A stretch of 64,000 bases of DNA, from contig OZ244980.1 in assembly GCA_965223035.1 (NCBI GenBank), positions 3,038,001 through 3,102,000 on the forward strand. Reading direction: 5' to 3'. Position 1 is the stretch's first letter, and every line of letters starts with the position of its first letter. Positions 27,122 through 35,644 of the stretch are shown one piece after another. The notes beneath the pieces were generated by a model, which did no database searches, was not told where the DNA came from, and saw only the letters and a program-made list of their open reading frames with translations. Origin of the DNA: CAMDPA01 sp965223035 (lineage in GTDB: Bacteria > Pseudomonadota > Alphaproteobacteria > Rhizobiales > Hyphomicrobiaceae). A program made the translations under genes and the position numbers.

Positions 27122-27466
27122 ATGCCCTGGTCGCCCGATCAACTCGCCATCAACGGCATCATCGACGCGGTCAGCGAGGGCGATGTCGTCACGATCAGCC
27201 TCGAGACGCCGATTGGCGTAGTCATCATGATCGCCGAGTTGTCCATCAATGGACGCCAGTTGATCGCTCGCGGCATCCACGTTCAAAGCCACGTCGAGCC
27301 AAACGCCATCGGATGGTGCAACTGGCGCGTCGTGGCGGATTTTTTGTTGGAAAGGATCGACTGCGATGAAGCCATCGTTGAAGGCGCCACTCGAACGACT
27401 GGGGTCAATCCAGGCCGTCGACCGCGTGTCCTCCGGTTCGCCCGCCGACCTCGTGATCCGGCCTAA
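27122..27466 (+). CDS. Unknown protein, first gene of an Xre-linked pair
   Basis: 114 residues from the ATG at 27122. Recognisable only as a small mixed alpha/beta protein (MPWSPDQLAINGIIDAVSEG, then RLIARGIHVQSH-like strands) with an Arg/Pro-rich tail. Its last 101 bp overlap the next gene, so that tail may be chance. A palindrome sits just upstream. The position before an Xre-type regulator suggests a toxin-antitoxin or similar unit, but no toxin fold is recognised. Confidence 0.5.
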   Translation: MPWSPDQLAINGIIDAVSEGDVVTISLETPIGVVIMIAELSINGRQLIARGIHVQSHVEPNAIGWCNWRVVADFLLERIDCDEAIVEGATRTTGVNPGRRPRVLRFARRPRDPA

Positions 27467-27869
27467 GGGCGCGCTCGCCAAGGTCAAGACCATTGACGCC
27501 ATGCTCGCGCTCGCGCGTCGCGGTGTCAAAGCACTGACCGCCAAGCGTGCCGTGGAGGCCATGGTGGACGAGGGCGAGGCGATGGTGTCGGTGCCAACCG
27601 TCGAGCCTGGCAAGGCTTTAGCAAAAGAGTTACGGGCCGCCGGCGTGGCCGTGTGCCGGATCGCCACGGAGCCGGTCGATGTCAAAGCGCTGCGCGACCG
27701 GCTGGGCATGTCGGCGCCAGCGTTCGCCCGCCGCTATGGCCTCAACGTGCGGACCGTCGAAGGCTGGGAACAGGGTCGCCCGATCGATGCGCCGGCCAAC
27801 AACTATCTCATGGCGATCGCCGCCGATCCGATCGCGGTGGCCAGAGCATTAGAGCAGGAGATGAACTAA
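27366..27869 (+). CDS. Xre-type HTH DNA-binding protein, antitoxin-like
   Basis: 167 residues. The C-terminal third holds a helix-turn-helix: VKALRDRLGMSAPAFARRYGLN followed by VRTVEGWEQGR, as in HigA/MqsA-type antitoxins. The N-terminal part (residues 1-110) is unassigned, with VKTIDAMLALARRGVKALTAK. GGAAAGGAT precedes the ATG. It overlaps the previous gene by 101 bp. Likely represses its own unit through the palindrome at 27095 (inference). Confidence 0.65.
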   Translation: MKPSLKAPLERLGSIQAVDRVSSGSPADLVIRPKGALAKVKTIDAMLALARRGVKALTAKRAVEAMVDEGEAMVSVPTVEPGKALAKELRAAGVAVCRIATEPVDVKALRDRLGMSAPAFARRYGLNVRTVEGWEQGRPIDAPANNYLMAIAADPIAVARALEQEMN

Positions 27870-27907
27870 TTGGCGGCTAGAACACCACCAAGTTCGGCCG
27901 TTGGGTG

Positions 27908-27927
27908 CCCCGTCCTTTAGGGCGGGG
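27908..27927. terminator. GC-rich hairpin after the Xre gene
   Basis: CCCCGTCC-TTTA-GGGCGGGG, an 8-bp stem with one G-T pair, 38 bp after the stop. No T-run follows, so terminator activity is uncertain. Similar hairpins occur at ends of IS200/IS605 elements, but no such transposase is present here. Confidence 0.45.
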
Positions 27928-28031
27928 AAGAGGTTAAAACAAGAAACCGTTGACGGCGAGATCCTGGGTGGGTCAGCGCGCAACGCGAGGTGTTGAGAGG
28001 TTAGGGCTGCGGCCCGTGTGGATCGCCTTCA

Positions 28032-28975
28032 TCATCGCGTTCGCCGGGCGAATGGTCCGCCATCCATTCGCTGGTCCCGGCTCACCTTCGCACACCTTTG
28101 TCGAGGGCACGTGGCTGAACAGGTTGCGGTAGAAATGCACCGTGCAACGCCGCCAGGGGCCGCATCCGGATAAAAATCACCAATGCTTTCCGCCAGGCCC
28201 AGACAAGCGTCGGAGATGATCAGTTGCCCGCCCTTCAGGCCGCGTGATTTGAGATGTTTGAGGAAGCCGGACCAGCCCGCCTTGTCCTCGTTGGCGCCCT
28301 CACAAATGCCGAGGATCTCGCGGTAGCCTTCCGCGTCGACGCCGATCGCAACGAGAAGTGACACGTTGCGCACCTCACCGGCCCATGTACGCTTCAACAC
28401 GACGCCGTCGAGATAAACGTAAGGATGCTCGCCTTCGATCGGCCGGTTCCGCCAGGCTTCGATCGTGGCGTATATCTTCTTGTTGAGATCCGACACCGTC
28501 GAGGGCGACACGCGCGTGCCCCATAACGCCTCGGTAATATCCTCCACGCGGCGCACAGAAACGCCGGCGAGATACATTTTAATCAGGGCCTCTTCGACAG
28601 ATGCCTCACGCCGCTTGTAGCGTTCGATGATCGTTCGCGCTCAATGCTCGAACCAATGGCGCATTGGCGCTCACTCTCGAACGTTTGACGGCGCAGCTTG
28701 GGAACCTTGAGATTGACCTCACCTGTCTTCGTGGCGAGCTTGCGCTCGTAGTGACCGGCACGGGTGTCACGGCGGTCCTCGGTCCGCTCGTATCGGTGCG
28801 CATTGCACAACCGATCAGCCTCGGCATCGAGCAGCGCGTTCAAAGTCTCTTCGACGGTGCCGCGCACCACGCGATCGAGATGGCCCCTGATCCGCTCGTC
28901 GTCGATTTGGATCACGTTGCTCAGCCTGGCTGATTGCGTGTTGCCGGCCGCTGGAATCGTCCTATCCTCTTTCAT
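28032..28975 (-). pseudogene. IS256-family transposase, frameshifted and truncated
   Basis: Starting at 28975, the first 100 or so residues (LNALLDAEADRLCNAHRYER, KVPKLRRQTFESERQCAIGS) are the N-terminus of an IS256-type transposase. The frame then shifts near 28650; the correct frame reads ERYKRREASVEEALIKMYL and continues into AGVSVRRVEDITEALWG, with the first catalytic Asp in VYLDGVVLKR and a later DACLGLAES. A second shift near 28150 separates RCTVHFYRNLFSHVPS. The last third is missing. Not functional. Confidence 0.88.
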
Positions 28976-29229
28976 GGTGGTCTCCGGTTCGGTTTATGGT
29001 TGGGGGCTTGCCAACCACCACCTGACCCCGATTCGGAGCCGCCAGCTAAATCTCAATTGTGCGAAATAAACCGTGCGTTATCGCCCCAAGCCGCCGCCTG
29101 AGCCCTCAGGCCGTCACCAAGATTTGGCGATAGCTCGGGCGGCTGCTGTCCGTGCAGAATGGCAGGGCCATTGGCGCCGAAGAGCTGGAAAGGCGTACTG
29201 ACAGTGATGGCTTGACAACTGATACCGGC

Positions 29230-29907
29230 TCAGAACACCGTATAGATGAACGGTGCAAGCGCCGATGACTTAACGAAGTACAGCACGACGCCGAAAGCGA
29301 CCAGGATGATGACCGCTGGCAGCAGCAGGATCTTACCTCGACTGATGAAAAACCTGATGACCCCGAAAAGGCTGGTTCGCCGACCATCGCGCTCACCGGT
29401 CATACGAACCTGGGTATTGACCGTCTTGTCCCGCCAACCTTCAAGTTCAGTTGGCGGCGAGTCTCGCCACGCGAAAATGGGAGCGGTGCCGCTCAAGGCC
29501 TTAATGGCATATCCAGTCGGCGTCATGATCAGGAAGTAGACGATCAGCAAGATTGCCTTCAAGATCCATTCACCGACCGTCGATCCAACGGCCCTCAGTA
29601 CCTTTTCAACTGGCTCAAGCAACTGGGGGACAGCAATTGCCACAAGCAACAGGAGCGGCCCAACAATCTCGAAAACGCGATAGAGTACAATCCACTCGGC
29701 CTGTACGAGATAGAGCTTGTAGAACGCGACAAACGTCATCACCCCACCAAGGACGAGGCCGAGGACAGTCAGGCTTTTCAAGCTGTGCTCAAAGCGGCGA
29801 TTCTCGCGTCGCCGCAGGTAGGCAGCTCCATAGCTTTCGTCGCCCCCCGGCGACTGCGCGTAGCGGCCGGCCACGTCATCTTTGCCGCTCATCGAAACAT
29901 CAATCAC
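29230..29907 (-). CDS. SxtJ-like membrane protein fused to a DUF5989 domain
   Basis: About 225 residues from a GTG at 29907 that has an AGAGG ribosome-binding site; an ATG at 29892 is the alternative. The N-terminal part, RRENRRFEHSLKSLTVLG with three membrane segments to about residue 140 (LLIVYFLIMTPTGYAIK), resembles SxtJ-type proteins. After a polar linker the last 48 residues, SLFGVIRFFISRGKILLLP and then a membrane helix ending SALAPFIYTVF, match DUF5989/SxtK small proteins, which are normally a separate gene. It overlaps the end of the carbamoyltransferase gene, so the two are coupled. Function is unknown; a partner of the carbamoyltransferase is inferred. Confidence 0.72.
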   Translation of the reverse strand: MIDVSMSGKDDVAGRYAQSPGGDESYGAAYLRRRENRRFEHSLKSLTVLGLVLGGVMTFVAFYKLYLVQAEWIVLYRVFEIVGPLLLLVAIAVPQLLEPVEKVLRAVGSTVGEWILKAILLIVYFLIMTPTGYAIKALSGTAPIFAWRDSPPTELEGWRDKTVNTQVRMTGERDGRRTSLFGVIRFFISRGKILLLPAVIILVAFGVVLYFVKSSALAPFIYTVF

Positions 29908-31741
29908 GTTCAAACCTCTGCAACCACAATTCACGCTCCTTATCGGTCATTGGCGGCGCTGTCTGATCGGACCGAAGCAGGAGGCGATTGCCCACGACCA
30001 ACGCATCGATGTCGGTTGCCATGAAGCACCTGTATGAGTCTTCCACGGTGTTCACGATCGGCTCGTTGCGGACATTGAACGACGTATTTATCAGGACCGC
30101 GACACCCGTCCGCTCCTCAAATTTCGAAATTACACCGTGAATGAAAGGATTGCGGTCAGCATCGACTGTTTGCACACGCGCAGAGTAGTCTACGTGTGTC
30201 ACCGCAGGGATGTCGCTCTTTGCAATGTTGAGAAGATCAATGCCCCAGAGCGCCTTATCGTCATCACTCAGTGGGATGCGCCGTTCGTGGCAGACGGGGA
30301 AGGCCAGAAGCATGTAAGGGCTGTCCTGCGACAGTGCAAAATAGTCGCCAGCCCTTTCGGCCAGAACCATAGGGGCAAAGGGCCTGAAACTTTCGCGAAA
30401 CTTGATCTTGAGATTCATATGCGATTGCATTTTCGGAGATCTTGCATCGCCCAGAATCGAACGAGCACCAAGTGCCCGTGGGCCCCATTCCGCACGGCCA
30501 CGTGCCACCCCTACAACGTTTCCTTCTTCAATCAAGGCGGCGACGCGATCCTGCAGCTGCGATTCATCCATCGGCTGCCATACGGCACCGAGGTCCGTGA
30601 GAACCTTGTCATCCGCAGGTGCATTGGGCCCGATGTCTAGCCCCAGAAATGAGCCCTGCATGAGATCGGAAGAACTGACTTTGCGGTCAGCTCTCAATTC
30701 ATCATGCCAATACCAGAGGGCTGCGCCTAACGCCCCGCCGGCATCGCCGGCAGCCGGCTGGATCCAGATCTTGTCGAATATCTTCTCTCGGGCGAGACCA
30801 CCGTTTGCCACGACATTGAGTGCTACGCCGCCGGCCAGCACAAGGTTGTCCGAGCCGGTCTCGGACTTCACATACCGCGCCATTCGAAGCATTGCTTCGT
30901 TCAAAACAAACTGGATACTTGCCGCCAGATCCATTTCACGTTGCGTGATCAGGCTCTCTGGCTCACGGGGCGGGCCTCCGAACAGTTCATCAAATGCCCC
31001 GTTCGTCATTTTGAGACCACCGATGTAGTCGAAGTACTCCTGGTTGACTACGATCGAGCCATCGTCCCCGAGTTTAATAAGGTGGTCGGTTATCTTGTCT
31101 GCATAGATCGGCTTTCCGTAGGGTGCCAGCCCCATGAGCTTGTATTCACCACTGTTGATCTTGAAGCCGGTGAAATAGGTGAATGCCGAATAGAGCAACC
31201 CCATCGAGTTTGGAAACCGGATCTCTTTTCGCAGCTCAATTTCGCGGTTTCGCCCGACACCGAATGTCGTTGTCGACCACTCACCAACGCCATCGACGGT
31301 TAGAATCGCGGCCTCGTCGAACGGTGAGGGGTAGAACGCCGATGCAGCGTGCGAGAGATGGTGGTCGCAGAAATGAACGGGAACCCTTACGCCCAACTCA
31401 TCTGCGATCTCACGATCCTGCCACAACTTGCTCGTGAGCCAGCCGGGAAAGGCGGCGAGATAACTGCGCAGGCTAAGCGGAGCTGATCTATGGTAGGTCT
31501 CGGTCAGACGTTCGAATTTGACGACAGGGTTTTCGTAGAACACCACATGGTTGATATCGTGCTCGGAGATCTGCGCCTGATCTAGACAGAAAGCGACGGC
31601 GTTTGCCGGAAAGCCAGCATCTGCCTTCACACGCGTGAAGCGTTCCTCCTGCGCGGCGGCAACGATCACGCCGTCGCGCAAGATTGCAGCTGCGGAGTCG
31701 TGGTAATAGGCTGACAGACCAAGAACGTAACAGGGTTTCAT
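29900..31741 (-). CDS. NodU/CmcH-family carbamoyltransferase (SxtI-like)
   Basis: 613 residues. N-terminal Kae1-like domain: VLGLSAYYHDSAAAIL, EERFTRVKADAGFP, the metal-site histidines in HFCDHHLSHAASAFYPS (near residues 123-139), then VDGVGEWSTT and GEYKLMGLAPYG. The C-terminal domain has GRAEWGPRALGARSIL and INTSFNVRNEPIV. Family members move carbamoyl from carbamoyl phosphate, through carbamoyl-AMP, to a hydroxyl of a sugar or natural product. The substrate is unknown. Its start overlaps the SGNH gene stop as ATGA and its stop overlaps the SxtJ-like gene. Confidence 0.93.
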   Translation of the reverse strand: MKPCYVLGLSAYYHDSAAAILRDGVIVAAAQEERFTRVKADAGFPANAVAFCLDQAQISEHDINHVVFYENPVVKFERLTETYHRSAPLSLRSYLAAFPGWLTSKLWQDREIADELGVRVPVHFCDHHLSHAASAFYPSPFDEAAILTVDGVGEWSTTTFGVGRNREIELRKEIRFPNSMGLLYSAFTYFTGFKINSGEYKLMGLAPYGKPIYADKITDHLIKLGDDGSIVVNQEYFDYIGGLKMTNGAFDELFGGPPREPESLITQREMDLAASIQFVLNEAMLRMARYVKSETGSDNLVLAGGVALNVVANGGLAREKIFDKIWIQPAAGDAGGALGAALWYWHDELRADRKVSSSDLMQGSFLGLDIGPNAPADDKVLTDLGAVWQPMDESQLQDRVAALIEEGNVVGVARGRAEWGPRALGARSILGDARSPKMQSHMNLKIKFRESFRPFAPMVLAERAGDYFALSQDSPYMLLAFPVCHERRIPLSDDDKALWGIDLLNIAKSDIPAVTHVDYSARVQTVDADRNPFIHGVISKFEERTGVAVLINTSFNVRNEPIVNTVEDSYRCFMATDIDALVVGNRLLLRSDQTAPPMTDKERELWLQRFERD

Positions 31742-33582
31742 GGACGCACCGCGGGTTTTCCGAAACCAATCGTCATTTTCAGCTTTGGAAACGATTCGAA
31801 TTTCCTCAGCCAGTATTCGCGTCCATTGCGTTTAGGATCGGAGTTATCGGAAGAGGAAAAATACAGCAGTGCATTCCAGTGGGAGTAGCTGCCCAATCCA
31901 TGCTTTCTGATAACCTTATGCGCCGCTGCACCCGGCCCCAAGAGCCTGGATCCCTCGAAGAGCACCAATGGCTGACGTCTTGGAGACTTCACGTCGGCCC
32001 CCGCGTAAGGAATTCCCGGCAACGCGTAGACGAACGCGTTGCCTCCAGCCTTCGAGATTTTGCGGCTGTCCAGCTTCAATTCCCATTCGACGGCTCTATC
32101 TTCTTTCAAGGGGGAAGCAGCTATGCGCAGAGACGAAACACGCCTCAACGAATCCTCCGGAGACAAACGGAACTCGAAATCGCGGCCACTGGCATTTCCC
32201 ACCTCCTTGGGAACGGCTTCGGCATGGCCGCCGACCTCATCCATGAAATGTGCAAATACTCTCAGTTTGACCGATATTGGAACTGCGAACGATATTGATT
32301 GAATTGAAACGGGCCGCTCGAAAGAAAGATGAACATGTTTTTCATCTACCGGCCAGTTCAGGCCGGACGAAGAATTTCCAAGCACTCGGAAGTCCCAGGC
32401 ATTTGCGCCCGACTGCTCAAGTTGCACATCCATTGGAACAGCATCATTGATCCGCGGTGCTAGGCCGTCCGGGGTTGCAGACCTTCTCCCCAGCACCTTG
32501 CGGTATTCAATCTCAAGAGTATCCACGATCTGAGTGGCATAGAAATGCGTCATCACCGCTCCGGGGTGAGTGTTTGCTGGGTTAGCAAACATGCCAGGTA
32601 TTTCTTTGGCGTTTTTTTGGTAGCGGACGTTAAAGGCGTTCCAAAGATCGAGCCAACGGGCGCCAGATTTTGTAAACATCTCGCCAACCCGTTCATAGAC
32701 TGGCCGTCCATTGACGCCTCTGTCCAAGGGCTTGGGCAGAGCGACAACGAGCAACTCTAAACCACGCTCGCGGACGCCCTTGGAAAAGCGACTCACAATC
32801 GGGGCATATTGCTTGAGATGAGCAGGTTCGTAGAGTTTGCGCACCCAGTTGCGGTAGCCATATCCCTCGCCTCTCTTTTCTCTGATGCTGCGATTGCGCG
32901 CCTGGCACATATCCTTCAGACGCTGATGGAGAAGCGGCACAAATGCTAGGGTGGCTGAGGCAATCGAAGGCAGACACTGCTCGGCCATGTCGCCGCTCAA
33001 TTGACGTATGAGCCTGGCGCCGGTTTCGTTCCTGATGTCCGGATCGTTGCTGACGAAGCCAACAACCACGAGATCCGGCTTCAACCGATCGATGAGGCGA
33101 TTGTTTGCGATCCATCGGAGTTGGGCCTGCGTTGATGCACAGTTTCTACCGGCGGCAACGACCTCAATATCCCAATACCCGCGACGCTCTAGCTCTCGTT
33201 GTAGCTGTCGCCACCACGTCAGATTGACATTTGTCAGGCCGTCGCCCTCGACGTACGAGTCCCCGATTGCCAGTATTCTCCTGCGGACACGGGGGGGCTC
33301 GGAAACGGTGTGCAGTCTGGACCGCCAAACGATACTGGTGTTGCGATCAACAATTCGGCTTCTATTCAACTTGTCAATGTTTCTGTCCTCATTCTTCCAA
33401 TGCAAGCAGTAAGCGGCTGGAAGGCCTTGTGCCCCCACGCTACACGCACGTTGCGTGAAGTATTCAATCGCTACCAAGAACAGAGCCGCAACGAAAACTG
33501 CGATTGCACAATACCTTAGCGAAACAAAAGGCAAGAAAACGTATTTCTTCCCGAACAGTTGGCACTCATGAAGCCCGAACAT
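31738..33582 (-). CDS. Membrane-anchored SGNH/GDSL hydrolase-like protein
   Basis: 614 residues. One N-terminal membrane helix (about residues 24-42) is followed by a large domain outside the cytoplasm. The SGNH blocks are LAIGDSYVEGDG (Ser109 nucleophile), GRNCASTQAQLRW, VGFVSNDPD and the Asp/His pair region NPANTHPGAVMTHFYA. Residues after about 375 form a second, beta-rich part. The family removes or transfers acyl groups on carbohydrates and lipids. It is the first gene of the three-gene cassette and is coupled to the carbamoyltransferase, suggesting work on the same glycan or metabolite. Confidence 0.82.
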   Translation of the reverse strand: MFGLHECQLFGKKYVFLPFVSLRYCAIAVFVAALFLVAIEYFTQRACSVGAQGLPAAYCLHWKNEDRNIDKLNRSRIVDRNTSIVWRSRLHTVSEPPRVRRRILAIGDSYVEGDGLTNVNLTWWRQLQRELERRGYWDIEVVAAGRNCASTQAQLRWIANNRLIDRLKPDLVVVGFVSNDPDIRNETGARLIRQLSGDMAEQCLPSIASATLAFVPLLHQRLKDMCQARNRSIREKRGEGYGYRNWVRKLYEPAHLKQYAPIVSRFSKGVRERGLELLVVALPKPLDRGVNGRPVYERVGEMFTKSGARWLDLWNAFNVRYQKNAKEIPGMFANPANTHPGAVMTHFYATQIVDTLEIEYRKVLGRRSATPDGLAPRINDAVPMDVQLEQSGANAWDFRVLGNSSSGLNWPVDEKHVHLSFERPVSIQSISFAVPISVKLRVFAHFMDEVGGHAEAVPKEVGNASGRDFEFRLSPEDSLRRVSSLRIAASPLKEDRAVEWELKLDSRKISKAGGNAFVYALPGIPYAGADVKSPRRQPLVLFEGSRLLGPGAAAHKVIRKHGLGSYSHWNALLYFSSSDNSDPKRNGREYWLRKFESFPKLKMTIGFGKPAVRP

Positions 33583-34083
33583 TGATTAGGTTACCCTACC
33601 CGACCGCATACTCAAACCCCAACCGTCAGGACCATACTGACGGCGAGCGCCGACCTTTATCTGCATCGACCGGCTCCATGTACAGCGGCAATGATATTTG
33701 CTCCACGCAGCCTTGGGCAATTACTCAGCACCGTTGCCGATTGGACACACGAGACGAGCTACGCGCGGAAGTTGGTGACGGCGTGAATCGGTGAAGGCGG
33801 CATATCGTGGGGTTGCTTGACAACCTCACTTCTCCACCAAAGGAGCGATATGCCGTGTCGAACGATAACGTCAGCAAGCTCGTTCAGCCAGCCGCATGTC
33901 CTGGGACCAGGTGCTGGCGGCCATCGCCATCTTGACTCCAGACAAGACGGATCAAGACGAACTTCGCAGAGTCGCCGATATTGCGTTGACCAAAGGGCAG
34001 GCGGTGACTGTTAGTCAGGGTCAACGGTCGGACCTGAAACTTCATGATAAAATAATGAAGTTCGCCTCGCCCAAGACCCAGGG
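33583..34083. other. Gap with a 5' remnant of a second IS256-type element
   Basis: GTGTCGAACGATAACGTCAG at about 33855 encodes SNDNVSKLVQPA, the N-terminus of another IS256-family transposase (SNDNVxKLxQPGAF-type), preceded by AAAGGAGCG. The match ends near 33895. The frame 33896-34083 (SWDQVLAAIAILTPDKTDQ) is not recognised and is cut by the IS3 element at 34084. Nothing else is seen in 33583-33800. Confidence 0.55.
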
Positions 34084-34148
34084 TGACGTGCTCCCCTGAA
34101 AGATCCTCGTTTGTGGGTTAGTCTGTTGCCGATTTGAGGAGGCAGACG

Positions 34149-34415
34149 ATGAAGCGTAGTCGTTTCAGTGAAGAGCAGATCATCGGGATTTTGAAGGAGC
34201 ATCAGGCCGGTCTCTCGGCGGCGGAGCTGTGCCGCAAGCACGGTATTAGTGATGCAACGTTCTACAAGTGGCGCTCGAAGTATGGCGGCCTGGAAGTGTC
34301 TGAAGCCAAGCGGCTGAGGGCCCTGGAGGAGGAAAACGCACGTCTCAAGAAGCTTTTGGCGGAGCAGGTGATGGACGTTGCGACGCTGAAAGAGATGCTC
34401 GGAAAAAACTTCTGA
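34149..34415 (+). CDS. IS3-family transposase OrfA, copy A
   Basis: 88 residues starting MKRSRFSEEQIIGILKEHQ. A helix-turn-helix (SAAELCRKHGISDATFYKWRSKYGG) is followed by a leucine-zipper-like helix (RLRALEEENARLKKLLAEQ). A GAGGAGG ribosome-binding site precedes the ATG. The run GGAAAAAAC near the end is a probable -1 frameshift site for making OrfAB. Intact, but its OrfB partner is broken. Confidence 0.9.
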   Translation: MKRSRFSEEQIIGILKEHQAGLSAAELCRKHGISDATFYKWRSKYGGLEVSEAKRLRALEEENARLKKLLAEQVMDVATLKEMLGKNF

Positions 34416-34438
34416 CGCCTGGTTCAAGGAGGAAGGCC

Positions 34439-35259
34439 GTGAGCTGGGCTATCAATGAAAAGAACTATTCGCAGCGCCGCGCCTGTGGTCTTGTGGGCAT
34501 CGATCCGCGGGTATTGCGGTATCGCTCGACACGTCCTGACGATGCCGGTCTGCGCCAACGCCTGCGGGAACTCGCCTACCGGCACCGCCGGTTCGGTTAT
34601 CGCCGTCTGCACATCGTGATCAAGCGAGAAGGCATACACATCAATGGCAAGAAGCTCTGCCGCCTTTACAGGGAAGAACGCTTGACGGTACCGCGGCGTG
34701 GAGGTCGCAAGCGTGCGCTTGGCACGCGGGCGCCCATGCCGATCCCGCAGGTCACAATCAACGTTGGAGCCTGGACTTTGCCTCGGACACGCTGATCGAT
34801 GGGCGCCGCTTCCGCATTCTGTGTGTCATTGACGACTTTACCCGCGAGTGTGTCACCACGGTTACCGACAACTCGATCTCAGGCGAGCGTGTTGCCCGCG
34901 AACTGGACGCGCTTGTCGGGCGGCGTGGCCGACCCTGCATGATCGTCTCGGACAACGGCACGGAACTGACCAGCCATGCCATCCTCAAGTGGCGGCGCGA
35001 CAGGGATGTCGAATGGCATTACATCCAGCCGGGCAAGCCTCAACAAAACGCTTTCATCGAGAGCTTCATCGGTCGCTTCCGGGATGAGTGCCTCAACGAG
35101 CATCTCTTCACAAGCTACGCTCACGCTCGACGGATCATCGAAACATGGAGGATCGCCTACAATACACACCGACCGCATTCGAGCCTCAACGGGCTCACAC
35201 CCTACCAATTCGCAACCCGGTCCAACATCGACCAGACCACGAACAGAACTAACTTTTGA
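34439..35259 (+). pseudogene. IS3-family transposase OrfB, copy A, frameshifted
   Basis: The frame from the GTG at 34439 (SWAINEKNYSQRRACGLVG) matches copy B up to the Pro-Gln of PIPQ near 34749. There copy A reads CAGGTCACAATC where copy B reads CAGGGGTGCAATC, one base fewer, and the frame is lost. The DDE region (SDNGTELTSHA, FIESFIGRFRDEC) continues in another frame to 35259. Confidence 0.9.
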
Positions 35260-35428
35260 ATGTGGACATCACGGGGAGCAGGTCATTGGAGATCTGACAT
35301 GCGTGGCTCCCATGGACAACAGCAATGGGAGGACTATAGACAAAACGTATTTCGTTGACGATATAGAAATAAATGACTTCAACGTTTTCTGGTTTCGAGT
35401 CGTGTCCATCTCGGCTACAAGTATCGCC

Positions 35429-35620
35429 ATGACGGACGCGAAAACGATGATATCATTGCGAATGCCACCGGATTTGGTTGAGCGACTTGATCGATGGCGG
35501 CTCAAGCAGGTCGTTCCACCGCAACGATCGGCGTTCATTATCGCTGCGGTGGAACGCCTTCTTGATACGGTTGAGCGGGAGGAGGAGCACACAGCCAGGA
35601 AGAAGGACGGCAAGCGCTAA
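35429..35620 (+). CDS. Small ribbon-helix-helix protein
   Basis: 63 residues; ISLRMPPDLVERLDRWRL is the RHH strand and first helix, and RSAFIIAAVERLLD the second helix, as in CopG-like antitoxins and plasmid regulators. The tail is charged (EREEEHTARKKDGKR). The start is uncertain: an in-frame ATG six codons later (35447) or one at 35310 is possible, and no strong ribosome-binding site is seen. It lies just after IS copy A; no toxin partner is found beside it. Confidence 0.6.
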   Translation: MTDAKTMISLRMPPDLVERLDRWRLKQVVPPQRSAFIIAAVERLLDTVEREEEHTARKKDGKR

Positions 35621-35644
35621 GGATGTGAGCGAGCGGCACCAGCG

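Larger units (their letters stand above)
34084..35285 (+). mobile_element. IS3-family element, copy A (inactive)
   Basis: 1202 bp bounded by imperfect inverted repeats TGACGTGCTCCCCTGA and, at the other end, TGACCTGCTCCCCGTGAT (reverse complement of 35268-35285). Nearly identical to copy B at 44816-46018 apart from a few substitutions and a one-base loss that breaks orfB. No matching target-site duplication flanks it (AGGG left, TTGG right). Confidence 0.9.
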
